Below, piece by piece: positions 34,966-45,677 of a stretch of 64,000 bases of DNA. Source of the stretch: Euonymus europaeus. Taxonomy: Eukaryota; Streptophyta; Magnoliopsida; Celastrales; Celastraceae. Position 1 is the first letter of the stretch. Each line of letters opens with the position of its first letter. The notes beneath the pieces were generated by a model. That model was not told where the DNA came from and did not search any database. It was given only the letters and a program-made list of their open reading frames with translations. The DNA is taken from NCBI GenBank assembly GCA_963580455.1, contig OY756971.1, positions 14,717,001 to 14,781,000 of the forward strand, given 5' to 3'. The position numbers and the translations under genes were made by a program.

Positions 34966-36306
34966 GAAGCAACGTGTGGTACAATTACCCTATGAAAAAG
35001 ATTTTCAAGAAATTAATATTACCACTAAAGCTCGAGGTATTCAAATGAACAAAGAATTAGAAGAAGACTGTCAAAAAGAAATCCAAGATCCTTTAAATAA
35101 AAAATTAATTCGATAGAGTCAATCACCTTGGAGTTGTGTTGCCTTTTATGTTAATAAAATGTTGAAATAGAACGAGGGGTACCTCATCTTGTCATTAATT
35201 ATAAACCTTTAAACAAAGCTCTCCAATGGATTAGATATCCAATTTCAAATAAAAAAGATTTACTTGCTAAATTATATGATGCTAAGATTTTCTCTAATTT
35301 TGATATGAAATCAAGTTTCTGGCAGATTCAAATTCAGGAACGAGATAGATACAAAACTGCTTTTACTGTTCTTTTTGGTCAATATGAATGGAATGTTATG
35401 CCATTTGGATTAAATAATGCACCTTCTAAATTCCATAAGATTATGAATGATATATTTAACCCTTACTCCAGATTCTTAATTGTTTATATTGATGATGTTT
35501 TAATATTTTCTCATAGTATCAAACAACATTTTTATCATCTTTTTAAGTTTCTCAAAATTATCAAAGAGAATGGTTTGGTAGTTTCTAAAACAAAAATCAA
35601 ATCATTTCAAACTAATATCCGTTTTCTTGGCCATAACATTTATCATGGTACAATATTAGCAATTGAAAGATCCATTCAATTTGTCGACAAATTTCCTGAC
35701 AAAATATTGGACAAAAGCCAGTTACCACGATTTTCAGGAAGTTTGAATTATATTGCTGATTTTTATCCTAACCTTCAAAATTTATGTAAACCTTTACATG
35801 ACAGAATAAAGAAGAATCCACCCCCTTAGACAGAAACTCACACAGCCATAATCCAAAGGATTAAGGCTTATCTCCCAACATTACCTTGCTTATGTATTTC
35901 GGACCCAAAGGCTTTTAAAATTGTGGAAACAGATGCCTCATAAATTGGTTATGGTGGCATACGTAAATAGATTAAGAATAATAAAAAAGAAATTATACAA
36001 TTTACTTCCAAAAAATGGAATCCTACTCAATAGAATTATTAAACTACTAAAAAAAAAATATTGTCTATTGTTTTATGTATTTCTAAGTTTCAAGGCATTT
36101 TATTAGATAAAATATTTTTAGTTCGCATTGACTGTAAATCCGGAAAAGAAGTTCTTCAAAAATATGTTCAAAATATTGCCTCCAAACAAATATTTGCTAG
36201 ATAGCAGGCTATTCTTGGTGTTTTTGATTTTGATATTGAACTATTGCTGGCAAAGATAATAATCTACCTGATTTCTTAACACGTGAATTTTTGCAGGACA
36301 GATAAA
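34966..36306 (+). pseudogene. Pararetrovirus reverse transcriptase and RNase H, broken
   Basis: RT is readable from about 35000 with several stops before 35300, then an open stretch at 35305-35829 with FDMKSSFWQI, VMPFGLNNAPSKF and the catalytic YIDD at 35485-35496. RNase H follows in broken frames: ETDAS near 35928, the IDCKSGKE region near 36127 and a DFLTREFLQ end near 36270-36300. The combination of this RT type with a C-terminal RNase H and no integrase is the caulimovirid signature. The protein is not producible. Confidence 0.82.
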
Positions 36307-36414
36307 CGGAATTTCTTGGCCTTCATCAAAGGATTCCCAATTCAGGATCGATGAAAAGGAGTAACTATCTTTACTAAAAGAGTCTCTACTCCAATCAGAG
36401 GTTATTTCTTTCCT

Positions 36415-36663
36415 ATGCATCCTTTGGAATTAAAACGTCTTGTCAAAAGACTTAATCACCTCATTACAGATCTCCACCAAGAAAACAGCAGGTTATATAC
36501 TCAAATTACCAAATGGCACATTTCCCATCCTTATCAACGAAATCCCCCTGCTTGGCTTTCTCAAAATCAAGCTGATATGTTTGAAAACAAATATATCATC
36601 CATCTACTAACCTTACAAGCCAATTCTGTTCAAAGTGAATTAGAAATCCTTTCTCGTGTTTAA
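36415..36663 (+). CDS. Small ORF downstream of pararetrovirus pol, unknown function
   Basis: 82 codons from ATG at 36415 to TAA at 36661-36663, apparently intact. The predicted protein is helical and charged, with a leucine-spaced N-terminal half (LKRLVKRLNHLITDLHQEN) that could form a coiled coil. I do not recognise a family. Its place after RNase H matches the extra ORF reported for florendoviruses. The reading may continue upstream of this ATG in a degraded form. The TAA lies one base before the next ATG. Confidence 0.55.
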   Translation: MHPLELKRLVKRLNHLITDLHQENSRLYTQITKWHISHPYQRNPPAWLSQNQADMFENKYIIHLLTLQANSVQSELEILSRV

Positions 36664-36664
36664 A

Positions 36665-37033
36665 ATGGCTTCTAATTCAATCCAATATATTCTACAAAGG
36701 TATTCAACCCTAATCTTTGACAATCAATTCTCTCTAAAAAAACCCAATCACCTTTATCTTGAACTTGAAAATGATCAAATTAATGTTGTTATTCATTATT
36801 GGGATGATTTTGAAGAAGCTTGGAGTTACCCCATTTTAAATGTCGATGTTGTTAAAATAGAATGTTTACGCATTTTTCAATATTTTAATTTGCCTTATGA
36901 TTTACGCAAAAGTATTCTGGAAATGACACTTTTCTACAAACGGTTTACTAGTAAAATTGGACGTAAAACAACAATAAAAAGTGTACATCTGTCAAGTTTG
37001 ATGTTTCGGATTTGCTTAACTCTATCCATATAG
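36665..37033 (+). pseudogene. Second small ORF after pararetrovirus pol, running into satellite DNA
   Basis: ATG at 36665 follows the preceding TAA with a single base between. The first 90 or so codons (MASNSIQYILQRYS, then HYWDDFEEAW and LRKSILEM) look like real coding sequence. From about 36932 the frame continues in satellite sequence, so the last 34 codons are spurious and the original C-terminus is lost. The function is unknown. The tight stop-start join suggests translation by termination and reinitiation, common in compact viral genomes. Confidence 0.5.
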
Positions 37034-37645
37034 GAGCTTTTAACGATTTTGCCGATGTGGGAACGAAAGTTGATCTTTCGGCGACAAAACAATATACAGA
37101 GCCTGTACGCATAAAATTTAAAATAAAATAACAATAAAAAATGTACACCGACCAACTTTGATGATTTTTAATTGCCTAAATCTCTAAATAGAGAAGCTTT
37201 TGTAAACTAAACAATCTACGAAGCGTATACTAGTAAATTTGGACATAAAGGAACAATAAAAGTATATACCTATCAACTTTGATTATTTAGAACTGCTCAC
37301 TCTCTCCATGGATGACCTTTAACGGTTTTATGGGAACGAAAGTTTTCTTTTGGCAACAAAACAATCTTCAAAGCCTATACTCGTAAAATTTGACATAAAA
37401 TAATAATAAAAAGTGTACACTAACCAACCTAGATGGTTTGGAATTGCACAACGCCCTCCATAGAGCCTGCTTTTAAGACTTTTGTCCAATTGAGAATGAA
37501 AGTTGGTATTTTGGAACTAAATAATCTACGAAGCGTATAATAGTAAATTTGGACATAAAACAACAATAAAAAGGTTACACATATCAATTTTGATTGTTCA
37601 GATATGCTCAACTTACTCCATGAAGAAGTTTTTAACGGTTTTGTC
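36932..37645 (+). repeat. 160-bp satellite, array 1 (about 4.5 units)
   Basis: Units recur at 37080, 37201, 37358 and 37514 when the anchor ggcaacgaaacaatctacga is followed. Spacing is about 157 with one shortened unit of about 121. A unit contains the conserved blocks gtaaatttggacataaa, gtgtacacctatcaacttt and ttaacggttttgtccat. The same satellite in the same orientation forms array 2 at 61415-63232. The left edge is fused to the pararetrovirus ORF and the right edge to copia-like sequence. Confidence 0.9.
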
Positions 37646-38526
37646 TAAGCCTTGTTACTCTAGCCTTAAGCCTTGTTTGAGAGTTCTTGAGTGTTCTACA
37701 CAAACCTACACCAGATTTTATTTCATATCAAACCAGTGAGCTTGTGTGTTATTGTTGAGAGTCCCTCTACCCAAACTTACCTAGAGAAAACCTAGAGTGA
37801 ACTAAAATATCCATCACCAGACTAACACGAGAGGGGGGGGGGGTGGGTTGAATATTGTGTCTCCAAAAACTAAGTATAAACCCTCAAATACAAATCCACA
37901 ACCAAAAAACTCACAAATGATCAAACACTGTCAAGAATACAAATCTGTGCACCAATTTGGTAAAATCTATTTGACCTAGCAATTCAAGTTGGAATGCAAT
38001 GAAATTTGATATGCAATATCACAACACTTTAATGAACACTATATCAAAATTTCAAATTAAATTTCAAAGTCTAGATATATGAACAGTGCACTGACAGATT
38101 ACTATTCCAGAAAATTAACAAGCAAAAGTTTACCTAGAATCCACTAATCACAGGTTATTCAACGAGAAGCAATATCACAACAAGCAACGACCGAAAGCAT
38201 CACCCTAATATCAATTTCTAGGGCACACAAATTACCAATATCACCAATGGAATGATAATCAATTCAAGTCACTACAAAATAGCAAGTATAGCACATAAAA
38301 AAACAAGGAAATCAAATAGGGAGTGCAGAAGAATATATAGTGGTTCGGTGCTCTCACCTACATCCACTTCCTAAGCCCTCAAGGTTAGGATTTCCCAATC
38401 CACTAAAGGATATATGCAGTTTTGCAAGTTCACCACAAACATAGGGTTTTCAAGAACACCCCAAACTTGTACACCACCAAGGTTTGAAGCTAACCTTAAA
38501 CTTTCACACACCTCTCAAAGGTAATC
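37646..38526 (+). mobile_element. SIRE-like copia LTR/UTR sequence, left part
   Basis: No ORF. A guanine homopolymer (about 37832-37844) within acacgagaggggggg is followed by gtgggttgaat, and later the sequence atatagtggttcggtgctctcacc. Both are features I associate with LTRs of SIRE/Maximus-type copia elements. The sequence stops at 38526 at the edge of the chromovirus insert and appears to continue at 40859. The assignment to the neighbouring SIRE-like pol is inference, since their orientations seem opposite. Confidence 0.4.
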
Positions 38527-39261
38527 TGTCACGCCCCTCTCCCAGATAGGTGCAGATGAGCACCCATGAATTCCAAAGGCGTGACCGGCAAGGAACATCT
38601 CCGTTCCCCAAACCGGATTAAACTATTTATCTACCCAAACACTACATAAATAGTGTCACATGTATATATAAATGTCACAATACAAACCAGAGTATACAGC
38701 GGAAAATCCAAAACATCATAGATACGAAACATAGATACTACAGACAGACAAATTATCCCACAAACCAGCTACATCACGCCTCACGCATCCCTACGCTAAT
38801 CATCCACTCCGGCCATCTCACCTGAAAACATGTGAATGAAAGGGATGAGCTACAAAGCTCAGTAGGGATATGGAGAAATATCGATCATCAGAATAAACGG
38901 AAAATAGAACTCAAGATGTATGTGAAATGAACAGGAAACACAAATAGTGATACACTCCCGTACCACCGAACTCCAGTAAATCAGAGATAAAGTAAGAAAG
39001 CCTGTAAGATATAAAATACATACAGAGGAACCATAAGTGATACCCTGATAGGGTATAAAATCTCTGAGGAAATCGATCCCTCATACATCTCATCACAATC
39101 AGTCAATCTGTAGGGTAGATACCGAGTAGGCTCCACCACTACCATCCTCAAATACAACTCTCAAATCAGTACTCAAACATAATCCAACTCAAATCCATAT
39201 CAACTCAAATCCATACCAACTCAAATCCACATAACACAAGAAAATCCTCCCCTGGACCCAC

Positions 39262-39655
39262 CCTGATCCCCGCAAGGTGTCTCCTAGTCCAGGTACTCCC
39301 CAGATTGGATGAGGATCGAGCCTACATCAGGTACTCGATAGCATCGCCTACATCAAAGAGCGTCCCCTAGGATGTACCTCACCTCAATCCGGTCTCCAGG
39401 TATGTACCCGATCAAAACCATCGATAAATCATCCAGCAAGCTGGGTCGCCCGATGTGGGTCCCACGCTCTACAAATCATCCCTCCATAATCTCACAAATC
39501 ATAGAAGATTATCATAATGAAGTCCTATCCGGACTCTCGAAGATAAAACCAAACATCAGGAGGTGGGCCCCACCAATGGATGTGGGCCCCACAAAAGGAT
39601 AAGTGGGCCCACCAGGATAATGGGCCCCACGAGAGGATACGTGGGCCCCACCAGG
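39262..39655 (-). repeat. Left arm of long inverted repeat
   Basis: About 390 bp whose reverse complement recurs at 40200-40594. About 290 bases compared by eye differ at roughly 12 positions (about 96 percent identity). The inner part contains repeated gtgggccccac blocks, which are themselves palindromic. ORFs over these blocks are artefacts. Confidence 0.88.
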
Positions 39656-39982
39656 ATGGTGGCCCCACGAGAGGCATGATGCACAAAAGTGCCGCCAGTC
39701 GTACATATACCTCCAAACAAACAACATATAATCATAACAAACTGCAATTGCGGAAATAAATCAGATAAGAGTAGAAACAGAGAAATTCCCAACCTCCGAG
39801 AATTTCACACCAATAGACAAATAGGAGTCCGTCGAATACGGAAACCCCGGAACCACAAATAAGAAGTAGGGCAGAATCCCTACCTGAAATGTCGACTACG
39901 CTAATCCGTAATACGTCCGAAATCTCAATCCAAAATTCCCAAATCAACCTCCTGCATCAAAATACGGATACGTATACATGAC

Positions 39983-40091
39983 AGTCAAAATACGGAAAAG
40001 TCAATCAAAAGTCAACGGTTAAACCAGGTCAAAAGTCAAACCGAGACAAAGTCAACTCGGGTCAAATCCGGTCAACTCGGGTAAAAGTCAA
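39983..40091 (-). promoter_or_regulatory. Cluster of nine W-box sequences
   Basis: The motif AGTCAA or GGTCAA occurs nine times in 109 bases, which on the minus strand is TTGACT or TTGACC, the WRKY-factor binding core. The cluster lies in what would be the U3 side of the minus-strand LTR piece, so it may have been a stress-responsive enhancer. Binding has not been shown. Confidence 0.6.
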
Positions 40092-40094
40092 CCC

Positions 40095-40195
40095 GGTGAA
40101 CTCGGAGATTGCGTTCGAAGACCATACCCTTGGTTAAGGTGTTATGGCAGCATTATGGAGTTCAGGAGGCTACTTGGGAGGTGGAGTCGGACTCC
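40095..40195 (+). pseudogene. Chromodomain fragment of a chromovirus pol
   Basis: The translation contains PLVKVLWQHYGVQEATWEVES, the C-terminal part of a chromovirus chromodomain, about 28 codons with no start. It is on the + strand, opposite to the LTR piece on its left, and it runs directly into the right arm of the inverted repeat without polypurine tract or LTR start. Confidence 0.7.
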
Positions 40196-40199
40196 TATT

Positions 40200-40594
40200 T
40201 GTCCTGGTGGGGCCCACTTATCCTCTTGTGGGCCCACTATTTTGGTGGGGCCGACGTATCGTCTCATGGGGCCCACTATCCTAGTAGGGCCCACCTCTTG
40301 ATGTTTGGTTTTGTCCTCGAGAGTCCGGATAGGACTTCATTATGATGATCTTCTATGATTTGTGAGATTATGGAGGGATGATTTGTAGAGCGTGGGACCC
40401 ACATCGGGCGACCCAGCTTACTGGATGATTTATCGATGGTTTTGATCGGGTACGTACCTGGAGACCGGATTGAGGTGAGGTACATCCTATTGGACGCTCT
40501 TCGATGTAGGCGATGCTATCGAGTACCTGATGTAAGCTCGATCCTCATCCAATATGGGGAGTACCTGGACTGGGAGACACCTTGCAGGGATCAG
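40200..40594 (+). repeat. Right arm of long inverted repeat
   Basis: Mirror copy of 39262-39655, separated by a spacer of about 545 bases. Similarity stops at 40594 (ggatcag), exactly where the SINE-like palindrome begins. Confidence 0.88.
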
Positions 40595-40812
40595 CTAAGC
40601 CATGGCTTAGTTGGTAGCACGGGGTGCCATGGGCAGCGTGTTAAAGGGAGGTCCGGAGTTCGACTTTTGCCTTCAACAACCTATCGTATGAGTCACTCGT
40701 GAGGTGCTGGACGCGAATAGAGGTTGGGCTGTCTGGCCCATGGGCCTGGTTGTGTCCCCTAGCTGTGGTGGAGTAGACCCAGGGGGGAAGGCTTCTATAA
40801 AAAGGCAGTTTT
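40595..40812 (+). mobile_element. tRNA-derived SINE-like sequence, copy 1
   Basis: It starts with the perfect 16-base palindrome ctaagccatggcttag. A polymerase III A box (tggcttagttgg, 40603-40614) and a B box-like gttcgactt (40658-40666) follow, and the sequence ends in a T-run near 40808-40812. Similar sequence at 56797-56955 supports a repeat family. The A-to-B distance is somewhat longer than in a tRNA, and it is not a tRNA gene. Target duplications are not clear. Confidence 0.5.
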
Positions 40813-40858
40813 TATGTAACGACTCGACCCTCCAGGTCTAGCCAGCTGTTACAGGTCC

Positions 40859-41405
40859 ATAATCCCCTTGAAAGGGACTTTTACAAGTGGAATGCCTTTG
40901 GTTATCTCAATATTAGCTCTAAGCTATTTGGATGAGGAACACTCAAGAAACTCACACAAAGCTCACAATAGATCAAAGATAGGGTTTGCTGAGGCTTTGT
41001 TGAAGAACACTCAAGAACACCAAAGAGTACACCCAAGGGTAGGGATGATTTTTGGGTGTTTGAATGATTGTTTGGATCTCTAGAAAAGATATGTGTAAGC
41101 TTGAATGATTTGTAACAAAATAAACTTGAGAGATCTTGGAAGAAGCGTGAATCAAGATTGAGGTTGAGAGGATTTCAAGCTTTTCACACTTAGAAAATTT
41201 TGCAAATGTTCTTCCAAGACAAACCATGGCTGCCCCTTCTCTCTTCTCTTCCAACAAGATGAATCTCAACCCTTCATTCAAATAAATCTTCATCTTGGCC
41301 ATTCATTCTTCTTTAAATCTCATCCCTTGAATCATTTAGAAGAAACAAATCTTGGCCATAGAAAATCCAGCCATTGGGTTGTGGAAGGGAATTTCACTCG
41401 ATCAC
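40859..41405 (+). other. Unassigned LTR/UTR-like sequence, probable right part of the SIRE-like LTR
   Basis: No ORF of note on either strand. Phrases such as aagaacactcaagaacac and gaggaacactcaagaaac repeat and resemble 37680-37700. It joins 38526 plausibly across element D, and ends at 41405, where RNase H sequence of the minus-strand copia begins abruptly. Confidence 0.35.
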
Positions 41406-44088
41406 TAAAAGCATACAAGTCAAATGAGGATTTTCTATTCATACCATAACCCTGAGGTTGGTGTATCTTTCAAATATCTCAATATTCTCCTAATGGCCGT
41501 TAGGTGTGATTCTTTAGGATTAGATTGATATCTAGCACACATACACACACTAAACATGATATCCGGCCTAGATGCGGTCAAATAAAGTAAACATCCAATC
41601 ATAGACCTATACATATTTTGATCCGCCTCTTTGCTTTTAAGGTCGGCTTTTAATTTGGATGTCACCCCCACTGGTGTAGAACATCCTTTAGACAAGTCCA
41701 TACCAATCCTTTTAAGCAAATCATAAGTGTATTTGGTTTGAGTTATGTGAATGTCATGTGAGGTTTGTTTAATTTGCAATCCTAGAAAATATGTCAACTC
41801 ATCTATCATAGATATTTCAAATTCACTTTTCATACACAATGCTGCAAATTCATCACACAGTCTCCAAAGTAGCACCAATGATAATGTCATCAACATAAAT
41901 TTGCGCAATTAACATATCATCACCTTTGCATTTAGTAAACAAAGTGTTATCAATGCTACCACAACAAAAAACATTTCCTAGCAAGAACTTAGAAAGTCTT
42001 TCATACCATATCCTAGGTGTTTGGTTTAAGGCATACAAAGCTTTGTCTAATTTATAAACATGATTAGGGTATTCTTTAGATTCAAAACCAGGAGGTTGTT
42101 TAACATATACTTCCTCATTTATCACACCATTCAAGAAGGCAATCTTAACATCCATTTGAAAAAGTTTAAAACCCTTGTAGCGTGCAACAGGTAATAAAAG
42201 TCTAATGGCCTCCAACCTTGCAACCAGTGCAAAGGTTTCCTCATAATCTATACCTTCTTCTTGGCAATGCCCTTGAGCCACTAGCCTAGCCTTATTCCTA
42301 GTCACTTCACCATTCTCATTCATTTTGTTCCTAAACACCTATTTGGTTCATATAATGGTATGGTCTCTAGGTTTTGGAACAAGTGTCCAAACCTTGCTTC
42401 TTTCAAATTGTTCTAATTTTTTTTGCATAGCAAAACTCCAATCTTCATCAATTAAAGCATCTTTCACATTCTTAACCTCTATCATAGATATCATAGCATA
42501 AAGATTTAAAGAATGAGAGTTGACCATCGAATTCAATCTTGATCTTGTTTGAATGCCTTTTGAGAAGTCTCCAATGATAAGCTCTTTAGGATGTTTGTGC
42601 TTGTCCTTCACTTGAAGCCAATTTCCTTGATTAGTGCTACCGGATTGCATATCATCACCGTGCTCATTATGATTAGGCATAGGTTGCACTTGGTTTTCTC
42701 CATTTGGTGTAGCATCATTAGTAATCTACATCTCCTTCATGCTTTGCACTAATGAATCATCATCATCTTCTATTTGTAGATCATGGACACCATTAAAGTG
42801 TGAACTCTTTGGATTATCAAGCCCTTCAAAACCTAAAATTTCATCCACTACAAGAACATTTGGATCAAGTAAAAATATATCATCGAATTTAACATGAACA
42901 CTTTCTTCCACAACCTTAGACTTAACATTAAATAATCTATAAGCTCTAGAATGAGTAGAGTAACCAAGAAACATACCAATTTCACTCTTAGGATCAAACT
43001 TATCAAGATTGTCCTTTGTATTCAAAATATAACATTTACAACCAAACACTCTAAAGTAGTCAACTTTAGGCTTCCTAGCATACAACCTATTAGAGACATA
43101 ACATGCATTGTTTATAGCTTCAGCCCAAAAGTGTTTAGGCAAGGCATATTCAAGCATCATGCTTCTACCTAACTCCTGTAGAGTCCTATTTTTCCTTTCA
43201 ACAACTCCATTATGTTGTGGAGTCCTAGGTGCACTAAAATAATGCGTCATGCCATATGAATCATATGATGCATCAAATCCATAATTCTCAAACTCACCAC
43301 CATGATCACTCCTAATCTTAGAAACATGTAATTCATGCTCATTTTGCACTCTTTTAATGAAAGACTTAAATTCATTAAGTAAATTCATATAATGCATCAC
43401 TTTTATAAGACAAAAATAAGCACTAAGTAAATCTTGAATAATCATCAACAATTACAAATGCATAGTACTTGCCACCTAGACTCTTTGTTCTACTAGGACC
43501 AAACAAATCAATATGCAATAGTTGAAGTGAGCTAAATGTAGAAATGACATTCTTAAATTTAAAAGACTCCTTAGTTTGCTTACCCCTAATGCAATGTTCA
43601 CATACAATTGAATCACCAAACTTCAACTTAGGCAAGCCTCTAACCAATTCTGTTGAACTAAGCTTTCTCAAAGTAGAAACTCCGACATGACCTAATCTCC
43701 TATGCCAATGCATCACAATATCATTAGAAGCAATCAAACATGTCACATCATCATTCATCATATTCAAGTCAAGTGCATACATATGACCAAATCTAACACC
43801 GGATGTAATAATATTATCATGCTCATCTACAATGCAATGTCTACCTTTCTTAAAATGAGAATCAAATCCTTTATTCCCTAAATGACTAATGTTAAGCAAA
43901 TTAAATTTCAACCTTTCAACTAAAAGACAATCATTTATAGAAAAGAAACCCTTACCAACCGATCCTATGCCTAGGATCTTTCCCTTGAAATTGTCTCCAA
44001 AAGTGACATAACCACCATTTTTCTTTTCCTTGAATGAAGTGAATAAGGTTCGATCTCCACTCATGTGCCTTGAGCATCCACTATCCAA
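41406..44088 (-). pseudogene. pol: SIRE/Maximus-like copia pol: protease, integrase, RT, partial RNase H
   Basis: Read on the minus strand from 44088. Protease begins at LDSGCSRHMSGDRTLF, typical of SIRE-type elements. The GAG-pre-integrase region has HWHRRLGHVG and the final CEHC. The integrase has LLHIDLFGPSRT, SDHGGEF (near 43310) and PQHNGVVERKN (near 43200). A frameshift near 43430 and a stop near 42720 interrupt it, and a stop near 42342 precedes RT. RT has QMDVKIAFLNG and the catalytic YVDD at about 41883-41894, with a frameshift just after. RNase H ends abruptly at YAFSD near 41405, so the 3' third is missing. Confidence 0.82.
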
Positions 44089-45600
44089 GTACCATTGACA
44101 TGGATTGGATGAAGACTTGAAGAAGTCTTAGGTATCCAAAATTTGGATCCTTGAGAGTTAACTACAATAGCATATACTTTTAATTTAAGCATAACCCTTG
44201 CATAATCAAGTTTGTCATCGTATTTCAAGCACTTTGGCACCCAACACTTCTTCAAACTCAATTTCCTCACTCTAGGGTGTGTGGCCCTAGATGAAGATGA
44301 ATCATCCAAGGGGTTAACACCTTTGGCCTTGGATTTTGAAGCCTTGGCCGAGCCTAGCATGGTCCTTGGAGCTTTAATCAAGTCTCCATTAGGTCTCACA
44401 AGCTTAACCGATTCTTCATTTTCACATTTAGAACCATCAAGAGTCATAGCATCATAACAAATTCCACTCCTATCTTATTAATGCCTTTGAGAGGCCAACA
44501 TCTCATCCAATTTCAAGGAACTCATAGCAAATTTAGATAATTGAGTTTATAGAAATCTATTATTTTCTTTCATCATATCAAGTCATGTTGCAAAGAAGTA
44601 GTATTTGAAAGCATTATACACTCGTGTTCATCCCATGTAACCAATTTTTCTTCTAACTCAAGCACCATAACTTTAAGATGATCATAATCATGCATATTTA
44701 CATTAGAACTTTTAGCCATACAAGCATTCTCATCAGGCATAGGAGATTTTCCTTTGAAACACTTATTCTCATCAATCAAGGCATCATGCTCAAGTATCAT
44801 ATCATCATTTTTAGCACATATAACAACATACTTGGCATTCAACTCCTCAAGTTCACTAACATGCATTTCATCAATTTCATAAGTCTAGCATTTTCTTTCT
44901 TAAGTTGTTTACATTTTCTAAGCAACATACCATGAGAATCACATAAATGATCATAATTGGCATACAATTCATCATAAGTTAAGGGAGTAGAGTCTTTTAC
45001 CATCTCATTTTCATAAGTCAATTTTCTCCCCTTTTGTCATAAGGCAAAAGTGTGCCTTATGCTCCACCTCATCCTCACTTGATGAGCTTGATGATGAATC
45101 ATCCCATGTTGCTTTCAATGCTTTCTTATCCTCTTTGCCTTTCCCCTTGTGACTTCAAATGATGAACCATTCGTTTCTAGCTTTTCTTAGATCCTTAGAC
45201 TTCAAATTTTCCTACAGCAATTTAATGCAATTTAGGTACCCATATCTTGTTGGGTCCTTGGGGTTTAGTGTTGATTCCTTTTGGAACCCAAACAAGCACA
45301 TCTTTCTTTTGAAACACTTGCTGAAATTTAGGCTTAGCATGCATCAAATAATATTTCTATGCATATAAGACATGTAAGGAGCATTTTTATAATATATATC
45401 ACAATAACATCATAAACAACTCTAGGCCTATAGTATCTAGGGGCTGGTGCTCTTGGCTGGTTATAATATCTAAGGCATTGTGACTTTCTAGCAACATATC
45501 TTCTTCTAGTTTTAAAATAATTTGGTTCACTCCAAATACGATAAGTCTTAGACTTCACAGTTTGAACATGAGAGGTAGAGTGAGGATGCAAATCATTCAA
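44089..45600 (-). pseudogene. gag: SIRE-like copia gag C-terminal part, broken
   Basis: Short frames in order: 45334-45600 with YFKTRRRYVARKSQ, 44839-45021 and 44573-44866 with Lys/Glu- and Leu-rich, coiled-coil-like sequence (LLRKCKQLKKENARLMKL), and 44061-44447 leading into protease. The Ser-rich stretch near 45070-45110 resembles the acidic gag tail of this group. Frames are broken by stops and by small deletions. The gag N-terminus, primer site and 5' LTR are absent, because sequence from 45678 belongs to chromovirus LTRs. Confidence 0.65.
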
Positions 45601-45677
45601 CTTAGCATAATTAGGAGGTGAGAATTCACACTTTTCTTTAGTTTTTTCAAATTTGAATTTTGCACACCTTTAGATAC

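Larger units (their letters stand above)
29409..36931 (+). mobile_element. Endogenous pararetrovirus (Caulimoviridae, florendovirus-like), rearranged and decayed
   Basis: The gene order is movement protein, coat with CCHC knuckle, aspartic protease, RT, RNase H and then small extra ORFs. No integrase and no LTRs are present, which fits an integrated caulimovirid. A segment of about 1.96 kb covering movement protein to protease is repeated in tandem. Every main frame has stops. The left end abuts the 3' LTR of element B, so B may have inserted at or into it. The right end passes straight into satellite repeats at about 36932. The genus assignment rests on the extra 3' ORFs and is tentative. 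It is a fossil copy and cannot encode a complete set of proteins. Confidence 0.82.
38527..40858 (-). mobile_element. Element D: rearranged chromovirus LTR-derived insert
   Basis: The insert begins tgtcacgcccc at 38527 and ends ggtcca at 40858, with taatc on both sides (38522-38526 and 40859-40863). The left 1.5 kb reads on the minus strand like a Tekay-type LTR, with ends ggggcgtgaca and an agctcagtaggg block near 38855-38870. In the centre a W-box cluster is followed by a + strand chromodomain fragment, and then by an inverted copy of the left part. A SINE-like sequence (40595-40812) lies near the right end. It is not a simple solo LTR. It looks like a product of recombination or of two LTR pieces joined head to head. 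Confidence 0.55.

Noticed and set aside
30436..36306. Possibility that the pararetrovirus is an intact, activatable copy
   Set aside because: Stops and frameshifts interrupt the movement, coat, protease, RT and RNase H regions, and the genome carries a partial duplication and a lost 3' end.
39512..39792. Several overlapping minus-strand ORFs with Trp-Gly-Pro repeats
   Set aside because: They follow repeated gtgggccccac blocks of the inverted repeat and are open in more than one frame because of base composition.
40595..40680. Possible tRNA gene
   Set aside because: A and B box-like sequences exist but the B box has a mismatch, the spacing is too long and no cloverleaf can be drawn; a SINE-like origin is more likely.
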